Assembly (NCBI GenBank): GCA_003167555.1
Contig: PMSN01000023.1
Location: 248,001 to 312,000 of the forward strand
DNA from: Spartobacteria bacterium
GTDB lineage: Bacteria > Verrucomicrobiota > Verrucomicrobiia > Chthoniobacterales > UBA10450
DNA: 64,000 bases
Reading direction: 5' to 3'
Of this stretch, positions 38,241 to 46,582 are shown piece by piece. Made by a program: the position numbers and the translations under genes. Within the stretch, counting starts at the first letter, position 1. Every line of letters begins with the position of its first letter. The notes beneath the pieces are model-generated. The model searched no databases, was not told where the DNA came from, and saw only the letters and a program-made list of their open reading frames with translations.

Positions 38241-39458
38241 TTAACGCGCGAGCGTGCCGGTCAGCTCGCGCAGGAACGGCTCGAGATCGGAGACCAGGCC
38301 GAGCGATTGAAAGGATCCGCGCTCCGCCAACTTGCTGACTGCGGCCGGATTCACATCGACGCATAATGTTTTCACCGTGGCTGGGAGCAAATTCGCGACT
38401 GCCATCGAGTGCAGCATCGTTCCCATCATCAACGCGGTGGTCACGCCGGTGATCTTCTCGCGCATCGCATCCTGGGCTTCGAGCGTATCGGTGATTACTT
38501 CCGGCAGCGGCCCATCATCGCGGATCGACCCGGCCAGGACAAACTCCACTCCGTGCCGCACGCAAGCAGCCATGATCCCGCTCTTGAGCGCGCCGGTTTC
38601 GACTGCGCTCGAAATGCTCCCCGCTTCCCGGATGGAGTTGATCGCGCGCATCTGGTTTTCGTGGCCTCGCTCCGCGAGTGAGCCGCGTTCCAGATTGATC
38701 CCGACCGATGTGCCGAAGAGCGCGTTTTCGATGTCGTGCAGAGCGAGCGCGTTTCCGCCGAAAAGGAGATCGACGTAGCCCCACTCGATCAACTTCACCA
38801 AATGCGGGACGGCGCCCGTATGGACGACCGCGGGACCGGCCACCACCAAAATCTTGCCGCCTACCTCACGCGCGCGTTTGAGTTCCGTCGCCATTTCGCG
38901 GATCACGCCGCTCTTCGGCTTCTCGAGCGAAATACTCGTCGACATGAATTCGAAAACATCCGTGCGCGAAGTGGAACGTTGCACCGGAACAACTTTGATC
39001 CCTTGATGACCGACCACGATTTCCATTCCGCGACTCACTTCGTGGAATTTTTTCGCGGTCGCCCGACGCGCCGCGCGATCGACTACGACCGCGCAATCCA
39101 TCAGCGCCGGGTGCACTTCGATCTCCGCGCCATCCAGCGTGACAAAAGTTTGCTGGTTCGTGGTGACGTAAAAATCCTTGGGGAAAACGCCGTCCGCAGG
39201 CGCGGGCGCCAGTTGCACGTCGGCTTTCTCGATGACCTCCGCGCCGTGCTGGCGCAACCGCAGCACGATCTCATCGAGCGCTTCATGCGTCGGTGCCGAG
39301 ACCTCGATCCGGGCGTAACTTTGATCGACACGGTTCTGGCCGATCTTGATTTCGCCGATCTTGAAATCGCCGCCCTGGGTCAGGATTTGATCGAGGACCT
39401 TCGGCAGGATCAGCGAATCGATAATGTGGCCTCGCAGGACAACGGTCTCGGAAAACAT
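38241..39458 (-). CDS. TIGR00300-family LOR/SDH-type ornithine cyclodeaminase-like protein
   Basis: FSETVVLRGHIIDSLILPKVLDQIL, AVVVD, GGKILVVAGPAVVHTGAVPHLVKLIEWGYVDLLFGGNALALHDIE. Confidence 0.87.
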   Translation of the reverse strand: MFSETVVLRGHIIDSLILPKVLDQILTQGGDFKIGEIKIGQNRVDQSYARIEVSAPTHEALDEIVLRLRQHGAEVIEKADVQLAPAPADGVFPKDFYVTTNQQTFVTLDGAEIEVHPALMDCAVVVDRAARRATAKKFHEVSRGMEIVVGHQGIKVVPVQRSTSRTDVFEFMSTSISLEKPKSGVIREMATELKRAREVGGKILVVAGPAVVHTGAVPHLVKLIEWGYVDLLFGGNALALHDIENALFGTSVGINLERGSLAERGHENQMRAINSIREAGSISSAVETGALKSGIMAACVRHGVEFVLAGSIRDDGPLPEVITDTLEAQDAMREKITGVTTALMMGTMLHSMAVANLLPATVKTLCVDVNPAAVSKLAERGSFQSLGLVSDLEPFLRELTGTLAR

Positions 39459-39562
39459 CGGGCCGGAACTTACCTCAGGCCGTCGTCGCCGCCAAACGAC
39501 GGGAGTTGCTCACAAGGCCAATCCTGTGATGGTGCCGCTTGGAGATAGAATAGTTCCCGATC

Positions 39563-39811
39563 ATGCCAGAAAACCAAACACCATCGGCGCGCGGTCAATT
39601 AGCAGCGGTGATCGAAAAGATTCGGCGGATGCTCGCGGTGAAGCCCGAATATTTTGTCTCGCATCCGTCGGAACTGAAAGTTGTCCAGGCGCTTTCCGAT
39701 TCCGAGTTGCGCGATCTCGCGCATGAACACGGCTGGCGCTTCGTCCGTCGCGTCGGCGGACGGCAGATCGAATTTTATAATGATGCTGGCGTGAGGTATC
39801 AACCGCTGTAG
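39563..39811 (+). CDS. Small hypothetical protein (82 aa)
   Basis: Coherent coding potential with a stop inside a repeat boundary; no recognised family. Confidence 0.5.
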   Translation: MPENQTPSARGQLAAVIEKIRRMLAVKPEYFVSHPSELKVVQALSDSELRDLAHEHGWRFVRRVGGRQIEFYNDAGVRYQPL

Positions 39812-39884
39812 CCGCAAATGTGGGAGGGACCTTTGTGTCCCGACTCCGGTTTCTGTCGCGGCGCTAAGGCCGCTCCCACATTCC
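39807..39884. repeat. TGTAGCCG plus AATGTGGGAG...CTCCCACATT palindromic (REP-like) element
   Basis: Outer arms AATGTGGGAG (39817-39826) and CTCCCACATT (39873-39882); internal GTCGCGGCGCTAAGGCCGC. Confidence 0.85.
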
Positions 39885-39886
39885 AA

Positions 39887-40687
39887 TTAGTCGCGGTGCG
39901 TCGAGAAAAATCCGGTGAGCGGGCTCGTGGCGGACGCGCTCGATCTCGCTTCAGCCAATCCGATCTCGTGCGCTTCGCGTCCGGCTTCGACGGCTTTGCG
40001 GAACGCGTGCGCCATCCGGCTCGGGTCGGATGCGATCGCAATCGCGGTGTTTACCAGGACGGCGTCTGCGCCCATCTCCATCGCTTCGGCGGCCTGACTC
40101 GGCGCGCCCAGGCCGGCGTCGACCACCACCGGCACAGTCGCTTGTTCGATGATGATTTCGATCTGCGCGCGCGTTTCAATTCCGCGATTGCTCCCGATCG
40201 GCGAACCGAGTGGCATGACCGTGGCCGTGCCAACATCCTGCAATCGTTTCGCCAAAACCGGATCGGCGTTGATGTAGGGCAGCACGACGAATCCTTCTTT
40301 GACGAGAATTTCGGCGGCGGCCAAAGTCTCGACCGGATCGGGCAGCAAATAACGCGCGTCGGGATGAATCTCGAGCTTCACCCATTTCGACAATCCGGCC
40401 GCGGCCGCGAGCCGGGCGAGACGCACGGCTTCGGCGGCGTTGCGCGCGCCGCTCGTGTTCGGCAAAATGAGAAAACGTTTCGGATCGATGAAATCGAGAA
40501 TGTTCGCGAACGGATCGCCGCGCCCCGAAATGTCCGCGCGGCGCAGCGCGACCGTGACGATTTCCGTTCCGCTCGCGATGAGCGCGTCGCGCATCAATTC
40601 GTTCGAGCCGAACTTGCCCGTGCCGACCAGCAGCCGCGAGGTGAATTCGCGATCGGCGATTTTCAGTTTGGATGGCTTGTCGGACAT
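39887..40687 (-). CDS. thiG: Thiazole synthase
   Basis: [91 protein letters not shown]. Confidence 0.96.
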   Translation of the reverse strand: MSDKPSKLKIADREFTSRLLVGTGKFGSNELMRDALIASGTEIVTVALRRADISGRGDPFANILDFIDPKRFLILPNTSGARNAAEAVRLARLAAAAGLSKWVKLEIHPDARYLLPDPVETLAAAEILVKEGFVVLPYINADPVLAKRLQDVGTATVMPLGSPIGSNRGIETRAQIEIIIEQATVPVVVDAGLGAPSQAAEAMEMGADAVLVNTAIAIASDPSRMAHAFRKAVEAGREAHEIGLAEARSSASATSPLTGFFSTHRD

Positions 40688-40700
40688 TAACTGCAACAAT

Positions 40701-40711
40701 AACTAATTTGG
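40701..40711 (+). repeat. Left 11-bp direct repeat AACTAATTTGG of the putative accessory cassette
   Basis: Exact match to 43771-43781. Confidence 0.7.
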
Positions 40712-40736
40712 GCACGGACGCGAGTTGGTGTGTCTC

Positions 40737-40764
40737 TTGTCCAGCTAGGATTACATCGTAAACT
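40737..40764 (+). promoter_or_regulatory. Sigma70-like promoter candidate
   Basis: TTGTCC-N16-TAAACT just upstream of the ATG at 40777. Confidence 0.4.
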
Positions 40765-40776
40765 AGTTCAACAGTT

Positions 40777-41025
40777 ATGACTCATCTCCGGCTAAATCGA
40801 GTTGAGGTCGACATACTGAGAAGCCTGCCGACAGCGCACCGAAATAAGAGCGGTTTCGCGAATTTCATTTTTCGCCTAGGGGAGCGAGTCGATCCAAACA
40901 CTGGATCGATTACTTTGTCGCGCCCAGAGATTCAACGAATTCAGCGGTATATCAAACGATACAAAACCGGCGGTTATCAGATGATGCTGAAGAAAGCATT
41001 CAAGCGGCCGCTGAACTTGCGTTGA
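40777..41025 (+). CDS. Small hypothetical protein (82 aa) upstream of DNA methyltransferase
   Basis: ATG start; sigma70-like TTGTCC-N16-TAAACT at 40737-40764 upstream; basic C-terminus IQRYIKRYKTGGYQMMLKKAFKR. Confidence 0.6.
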   Translation: MTHLRLNRVEVDILRSLPTAHRNKSGFANFIFRLGERVDPNTGSITLSRPEIQRIQRYIKRYKTGGYQMMLKKAFKRPLNLR

Positions 41026-41100
41026 TCGTGCCTGTCGTTTTTTTTCGCGCTTTCATGCTCGGAAAGTTAGACGATAGATTTCTCTGTACAATCGACTGCT

Positions 41101-41967
41101 TTGGCACGAATCGTTTGGATGGTTCGGATCAAAGATCCACTCGGGCAGGAGCTATTTGCTTTCTTTGCGCACGATCTGCGCCTTGGTGATTGCGTTGCTG
41201 GAATGGCGCAATTGCCGGAGAGTTGCATCGACATAGCCGTGACTTCGCCGCCGTATAACCTTGGGATCAAATACGGGAAATACTCTGACAAGGAGAGTCG
41301 AGAATCGTATCTTCAATGGTGCAGTAAGTGGGCCGCAGAAATCCGACGGGTCCTAAAATCTCACGGATCGTTTTTTCTCAATATCGGATCCGCCCCCTCG
41401 AGTCCGATGTTACCGCACGAACTCGTCATGCGATTCCGCGACGTTTTCGTTCTGCAAAATGTGATTCACTGGGTGAAATCGATCACGATCGAGAATCGAG
41501 AAGGAGAGGTCAGCTCATACGGACATTTCAAGCCGATCAGCTCGAAGCGTTTTCTGAACGATTGCCATGAATACATTTTCCACTTCACGAAAACGGGTCG
41601 CGTTGAAATCGATCGGCTCGCAATCGGAGTTCCTTACCAGGACAAGAGTAACATTGCGCGTTGGTCGCACACACGAGGAAGCGATCTCCGCTGCCGCGGC
41701 AATACATGGTTTATTCCTTACGAAACAATTCAGAGTCGCGCCAAGGAACGACCGCATCCGGCGACATTCCCGGTTCAGTTGGCGGAATGGTGCATCAAGC
41801 TGCACGGCGTCACGCGCGTTGAAACGATGCTCGATCCGTTTCTAGGTATTGGAAATTCGGCAGTCGCGGCGAAGCGCTGCGGCGTGAAGAACTTTATCGG
41901 CTTCGAGATCGACGAAGAATATCTCGCCGAAGCAAAGCGACGAGTGGCCGCGGAGACAATCAATTAA
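41101..41967 (+). CDS. Site-specific DNA methyltransferase, beta-class (N4-cytosine/N6-adenine), apparently orphan
   Basis: Motif IV TSPPYNLGIKYGKY precedes motif I DPFLGIGNSAVAAKRCG; TTG start or alternative ATG at 41119. Confidence 0.93.
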   Translation: MARIVWMVRIKDPLGQELFAFFAHDLRLGDCVAGMAQLPESCIDIAVTSPPYNLGIKYGKYSDKESRESYLQWCSKWAAEIRRVLKSHGSFFLNIGSAPSSPMLPHELVMRFRDVFVLQNVIHWVKSITIENREGEVSSYGHFKPISSKRFLNDCHEYIFHFTKTGRVEIDRLAIGVPYQDKSNIARWSHTRGSDLRCRGNTWFIPYETIQSRAKERPHPATFPVQLAEWCIKLHGVTRVETMLDPFLGIGNSAVAAKRCGVKNFIGFEIDEEYLAEAKRRVAAETIN

Positions 41968-42036
41968 GCCTTACGCAACGCGCCGTAGTGTTTCGCGGCC
42001 CCCGCGCGCACCGGCGCTAAGCGCTTACCGAATCAG

Positions 42037-43650
42037 TTAATCCTTCGCTGGGTGCCGCTGCGATCTGCCAATAGCGCGAAGGCGTTCGCCACATAAGGCG
42101 CTCCATGCATTCCCGACAGAATCAAACTTCTGTAACGAACGCAGAGTGTCATGGGAGATTTTGATCGCAACGGTTTCCTCCAACACGATTGCTTCCGAGC
42201 CATCGGGAGAGCCGATATCTGAAATAATACCGACCGCCTGCTCGGTGCCAAACCCACCGGTGGAGTGCAAAACCACCGCGCCCCTTTTGGAGGGATCGAT
42301 GCGGACCCGGCCGTGAAAGACGATGAAAACTGACGAGGTGAGATCCAGCTTCGTCCCCACGGCATACTTCTCGCAGGAAGCGGGGATGGGGGTTGCGTCG
42401 TCGCCGGCACCGTTCTCCAAGGGAAAAAACTTCTTGGACTTCAATACATTTTCAAGAATGCGATTCTTGATAATATTATAAACGCTTGATGCCACCAGGG
42501 GCGCGTCGCCCAGCACTTTCGCAAAGGGATCCTTATGGAAGGCCAGGAGCAAACTGTCATCGACAGTCCGAATCGTAGCGGTGCGGGTAATGTTCGGAAT
42601 CCACAGACTGAATTCTCCAATAATCTGTCCAGGCGCGATCCGAATTAGCTTATCCTGTCCGGGCACGTCTACGACGATGGTGCCCGAGACGGGGAAAAAG
42701 CAACTGTCAGCGAGATCGCCGCATTTGCAGATAATGCTATCGGCTTTCATGAGCAGGGGCGTGGCTATTTCGATGACGCGGAAGAGGACGTCGGGGGGCA
42801 TCAAGCTAAAGAGGGAGTGCAACTGGACTGGATAGGAAGCGTTCGGTCGTTCGGTCGCCGCCCCGATCATGGCGCACAATTCCTGAACCGCTTTTCTCTC
42901 GTCCAAGTCGAGGAGAAATTTAGCCGCAGCAAGCGCCGCTATTGGTTCGCTCGACCTCATGGTGTCGTGGATAAGGAATTTGTATTCCTGGATTGTTTTC
43001 CGCCAAAGCCCCCCGATCGCTTGCCAACGCCGATCCTTCGCCTCCGCGTCTTGCAAACCAAGCTCATGCCGATTTGCGTTCATCACTTCGACGTGAACTC
43101 CATGCTTCACTGTTCGCCAGTAAACGTCGCCGAAGGCAAATTCACCCTCGCGCTGTCCTTTGATGTACAGATCGAAATACTGTTTTGAGACGAGCAGCTG
43201 GCTCGATGCGGCTACCGATAACGCACGAGCTGCCATATTGATCCCCATGCCCCAAACGTTTGTGGTCCGGCCCAATTCGCGGGCTTCCTGCACGGTCCCG
43301 GAGTGCAAGGCAAGTCTGAGCTTGAGACTCTCCCCTGTGCGGGGACGCCAATCGGGGTGCTGCATCTTTTCAATGATCGAGAAGGCGACGTCGATTGCCC
43401 GACGACAGGCATTGGAGGAAGCGAAAGTCAGATAGCCGCCATCGCCGGCCGGGCTCCAGCGATAGTCGGGTTCGCCAATGCTGTGGTAAGCCAAGGCCTC
43501 GTTAATCCATCTAATCAGATTCTCGATCGCTTGAATCTGATCGTCGTCATGGAGCATCGAAAAGGAAGAGATGTCCATTCCTAACACGGCGTGGGCACCG
43601 CCAATGTTGACACGTTGCAATGACTTGTTTTGCTTGGAGGCCTTGGTCAT
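42037..43650 (-). CDS. Class III nucleotide cyclase homology domain fused to C-terminal cyclic-nucleotide-binding domain(s)
   Basis: Cyclase motifs GMDISSFSML (metal Asp), PAGDGGYLTFAS (metal Asp), WGMGINMAARAL (Asn/Arg); CNB cassette GQIIGEFSLWIPNITRTATIRT; a second, more degenerate CNB-like segment. Confidence 0.82.
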   Translation of the reverse strand: MTKASKQNKSLQRVNIGGAHAVLGMDISSFSMLHDDDQIQAIENLIRWINEALAYHSIGEPDYRWSPAGDGGYLTFASSNACRRAIDVAFSIIEKMQHPDWRPRTGESLKLRLALHSGTVQEARELGRTTNVWGMGINMAARALSVAASSQLLVSKQYFDLYIKGQREGEFAFGDVYWRTVKHGVHVEVMNANRHELGLQDAEAKDRRWQAIGGLWRKTIQEYKFLIHDTMRSSEPIAALAAAKFLLDLDERKAVQELCAMIGAATERPNASYPVQLHSLFSLMPPDVLFRVIEIATPLLMKADSIICKCGDLADSCFFPVSGTIVVDVPGQDKLIRIAPGQIIGEFSLWIPNITRTATIRTVDDSLLLAFHKDPFAKVLGDAPLVASSVYNIIKNRILENVLKSKKFFPLENGAGDDATPIPASCEKYAVGTKLDLTSSVFIVFHGRVRIDPSKRGAVVLHSTGGFGTEQAVGIISDIGSPDGSEAIVLEETVAIKISHDTLRSLQKFDSVGNAWSALCGERLRAIGRSQRHPAKD

Positions 43651-43770
43651 GGGGAGTTCGTCGATAGCTAAATGCTGGCGGGAGCAGTTGCTCAGGCCTA
43701 GGCGAAAGTCCGCTAATAGTCGATGATATTATGAAGGAGCTTCGTAACGTTCGGCCTAGCGACAATCATG

Positions 43771-43781
43771 AACTAATTTGG
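43771..43781 (+). repeat. Right 11-bp direct repeat AACTAATTTGG of the putative accessory cassette
   Basis: Exact match to 40701-40711. Confidence 0.7.
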
Positions 43782-43815
43782 CCGGGCGAGTGGAACTGTG
43801 AACGGACCCGCGGCC

Positions 43816-44901
43816 TCAGAGTAATTGGTCGAGTCCGCCGCTGACTTTCGGAAGGGGGGGCGGCTGGGCCCTCGGTGCCTGAAATTTCTCGAGCGGCTTG
43901 ACGAGATTTCCCGGAAGCGGGCGGACGCGATCGAAAATGCGCTCGGCGATCGGTTTCGCCACGAGATAACCGACGGCGAACATTTCCATCCGCGCGTCGA
44001 GGTTATCGATGTAGTTGAGCGCCATCGCTTCCGGCGTTTTCGGGGCGACGGGCGAACCGAACTGCGGTTCGCCGTGATGCGCGCCAATCAGATGGAGCAG
44101 GTGCATCCGCACATCTTCGGATGCGGGCACGAGCGCGCTCCACGCGTTCGCATTTTCCTGCGTCTGCAGTTTTCGCCAGAGCGAATTGACCAGCTCGAGG
44201 CCGATCGAGATGTGGCCCATCAGTTCGCCGCGCTCGTCGTAGCCCATCGTGAACCCGGTCTCCGGCAAATGGTTTTCCCAAAGCTTCCCGCAGTCGTGAA
44301 ACAAAACGCCGGCAAGGAGGAGATCGAGATTCAACTGCGGATAGAGCGGCCCGACTCCCATCGCCACTCGCATCATCTGGGCCGTGTGCTCGACGAGGCC
44401 GCCGCGCCGCGCGTGATGATAGGAACGCGCGCCGGCCGTGCGCCGAAAACGTTCGCCGTGCTCCGCCAGGAATGCTTCGCCGAGTGCGCGCAAGCGTGGA
44501 TCGCCGATCTCCTTCGTCCGTTCGCCGATGTAATCCCAATCGGCTTTTTGCTTCGCGCGCAAATCCGGAGGACCAGCGAGCAAGTCCGAGATTTCCTGCG
44601 GCGCCAGCGGACGAATGTTCCATTTCCTTGCATCGAGGCCGTACTGTTGATGTTGGACGAACTCGCCCGCCAGCTCAATGAATGCGCCGGCGGTGAGCGC
44701 TTCACAAGCGCGATATGCCACATGATCGCTCCAAACCCGGAGCGTCATGCGGTCGCACGCGTCGGCGAGGCCAAGCTCGCAGTATGGCTTGCCTTCCCGC
44801 GTCGATTTCGCCGTGCTCGCATCCACCTGCACGTGGACGCGCGCGAGCACAGCGCTGCTTTGGGCGGCGCGACGAATTTCGCTGAGCGTCAGCAAATCCA
44901 T
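43816..44901 (-). CDS. OB-fold/HD-domain phosphohydrolase, YhaM-like 3'-5' exoribonuclease
   Basis: SYHHARRGGLVEHTAQMMRVA; LLLAGVLFHDCGKLWE; LHLIGAHHGEPQFGSPVAPKTPEAMALNYIDNLDARM. Confidence 0.87.
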   Translation of the reverse strand: MDLLTLSEIRRAAQSSAVLARVHVQVDASTAKSTREGKPYCELGLADACDRMTLRVWSDHVAYRACEALTAGAFIELAGEFVQHQQYGLDARKWNIRPLAPQEISDLLAGPPDLRAKQKADWDYIGERTKEIGDPRLRALGEAFLAEHGERFRRTAGARSYHHARRGGLVEHTAQMMRVAMGVGPLYPQLNLDLLLAGVLFHDCGKLWENHLPETGFTMGYDERGELMGHISIGLELVNSLWRKLQTQENANAWSALVPASEDVRMHLLHLIGAHHGEPQFGSPVAPKTPEAMALNYIDNLDARMEMFAVGYLVAKPIAERIFDRVRPLPGNLVKPLEKFQAPRAQPPPLPKVSGGLDQLL

Positions 44902-44946
44902 CTCAGTAGTACCGCCGCTCTGCTGCGGCTCAGAAGAAACCAGCGT

Positions 44947-45456
44947 TTATTTCGCAGCCTCAATCACGCCGCATGCGATGCGCGCGCCGGAGTTCCCGGA
45001 GGGATCAGTTTTCAGGTCGTCTTCTTTCTCATGAACCACAACCGATTTGCCAATGATCGAGTCCGCGCCGCTCAAACTCATTTTGCCTTTCCAATCGAGA
45101 TGCGCCTTGCCGGAAGCGTCCGCTTCAATATTGCCGAGATCGCCGGCGTGACGGTCAGCCGTCATTGGGCCGCCGTGATGTCCATGTGTCGGATTAAAAT
45201 GGGCGCCGGCCGAGGCTGCGTCGGCGGCGGAACAATCTCCTTTTTCATGAAGATGAATGCCATGCTTGCCCGGTTTCAGTCCGCTGATGTCGGCGATCAC
45301 TTGCACGTCATCGCCAGTTTTCGCGAACGTGACCGTGCCCGTTACCTGGCTGCCGGACTTCGAATCCAGTTTCGCCGTCGCTTTGGTTACGTCCTGACCG
45401 TGCGCGACCAGAGCGAGCGCGCACAACATGCCCAGGGAAATAATAAGTGTTTTCAT
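44947..45456 (-). CDS. sodC: Cu/Zn superoxide dismutase family protein
   Basis: GKHGIHLHEKGDCSAADAASAGAHFNPTHGHHGGP...AGDLGNIEAD...VHEKEDDLKTDPSGNSGARIACGVI. Confidence 0.93.
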   Translation of the reverse strand: MKTLIISLGMLCALALVAHGQDVTKATAKLDSKSGSQVTGTVTFAKTGDDVQVIADISGLKPGKHGIHLHEKGDCSAADAASAGAHFNPTHGHHGGPMTADRHAGDLGNIEADASGKAHLDWKGKMSLSGADSIIGKSVVVHEKEDDLKTDPSGNSGARIACGVIEAAK

Positions 45457-45522
45457 GACCGCCAACGTACCGCCGGGGTTCACGAAATGAAAACAATTAA
45501 TCGAGCGGCCGATCGGATCTTC

Positions 45523-45597
45523 TGTAGCCGTCGCCCTATGGGCGACGTGACCATCGGCGTCGCGCCTTCCCGCGCTTCGCACAGCGAAGCGGCTACA
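45523..45597. repeat. TGTAGCCG...CGGCTACA palindromic element, copy 2 (opposite orientation)
   Basis: Same two hairpins in reverse order: CGTCGCCCTATGGGCGACG and GCTTCGCACAGCGAAGC. Confidence 0.9.
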
Positions 45598-45605
45598 GAA
45601 GAGCA

Positions 45606-46493
45606 TTAATCGATCAACCGCTGATCGATTCCGGAGTAGGCATCCACGCGGCGATCGCGCAGGAATGGCCAATGCGTTCGATGTTCGTCCACGCGTTTCC
45701 ATTCGATCTCCGCCATGACGATCTCTTCGCGATCCATACTTCCTTGCGCGATGATTTCGCCGCTAGGCGCGATGACAAAACTTTGGCCCCAGAACTCGAT
45801 CCCGTCGCCGCCGGCCGGAGCTTCGTGACCGATGCGATTGACCGCGGCGACGTAACAACCATTCGCGATGGCGTGACTGCGCTGCATCGTTTCCCACGCG
45901 GAATATTGCGCGGCGCCGTACTTCTTTTTCTCGCGCGGATGCCAGCCGATCGCAGTGGGATAAAATAAAATCTGCGCGCCGCGCAGCGCCGTCAGCCGCG
46001 CGGATTCCGGATACCATTGGTCCCAGCAAATACAGACACCGATTTTTCCGTGCGCCGTCGGCCATGCTTGGAATCCGAGATCTCCGGGCGCGAAGTAAAA
46101 CTTCTCGTAATAAGAAGGGTCGTCCGGGATATGCATCTTGCGATATTTCCCGAGGTACTGCCCGTCCGCATCGATGATCGCCGCGGTGTTGTGGTAAACG
46201 CCCGCCGCGCGCTTCTCGAAAAGCGACGCGACAATCACCGCGCCGATCTCACGCGCGACCGTTTCCAGCTCCGCCGTGGTCGGTCCTGGAATTTCTTCGG
46301 CGAGCGCGAAGTTCGCGTGGTCCTCCGCCTGGCAGAAGTATTGCGAGCGAAACAATTCCGGCAGGCAAATGATCTGCGCACCGTCTTTGGCCGCATCACG
46401 AATACGCGCGATCGCTTTCGCCAGGTTTGCAGCCGGATCGGTCCCGCACTGCATCTGCACGAGAGCAACTTTGGCCGTTGGCGAAGAAGCCAT
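45606..46493 (-). CDS. aguB: N-carbamoylputrescine amidase (carbon-nitrogen hydrolase)
   Basis: LPELFRSQYFCQAED, YRKMHIPDDPSYYEKFYFAPGD, VCICWDQWYPESAR. Confidence 0.93.
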   Translation of the reverse strand: MASSPTAKVALVQMQCGTDPAANLAKAIARIRDAAKDGAQIICLPELFRSQYFCQAEDHANFALAEEIPGPTTAELETVAREIGAVIVASLFEKRAAGVYHNTAAIIDADGQYLGKYRKMHIPDDPSYYEKFYFAPGDLGFQAWPTAHGKIGVCICWDQWYPESARLTALRGAQILFYPTAIGWHPREKKKYGAAQYSAWETMQRSHAIANGCYVAAVNRIGHEAPAGGDGIEFWGQSFVIAPSGEIIAQGSMDREEIVMAEIEWKRVDEHRTHWPFLRDRRVDAYSGIDQRLID

Positions 46494-46500
46494 TCAGAAA

Positions 46501-46580
46501 TTAACCACAGAGCGCACGGAGATCACGGAGATCACAAAAAAGTTTCTGCCTCCGTGAGCTCCGTGTTCTCTGTGGTAAAA
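46501..46580. repeat. TTAACCACAGAG...CTCTGTGGT palindromic repeat between aguB and the PPIase gene
   Basis: TTAACCACAGAGCGCACGGAGATCACGGAG...CTCCGTGAGCTCCGTGTTCTCTGTGGTAA. Confidence 0.88.
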
Positions 46581-46582
46581 AA

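Noticed and set aside
40777-43650. Classical type II restriction-modification system
   Set aside because: No ORF with nuclease motifs accompanies the methyltransferase; the 82-aa ORF is too short for a typical endonuclease.
43825-45609. 594-aa plus-strand ORF opposite the YhaM-like and sodC genes
   Set aside because: Antisense to two convincingly annotated genes; no recognisable motifs.
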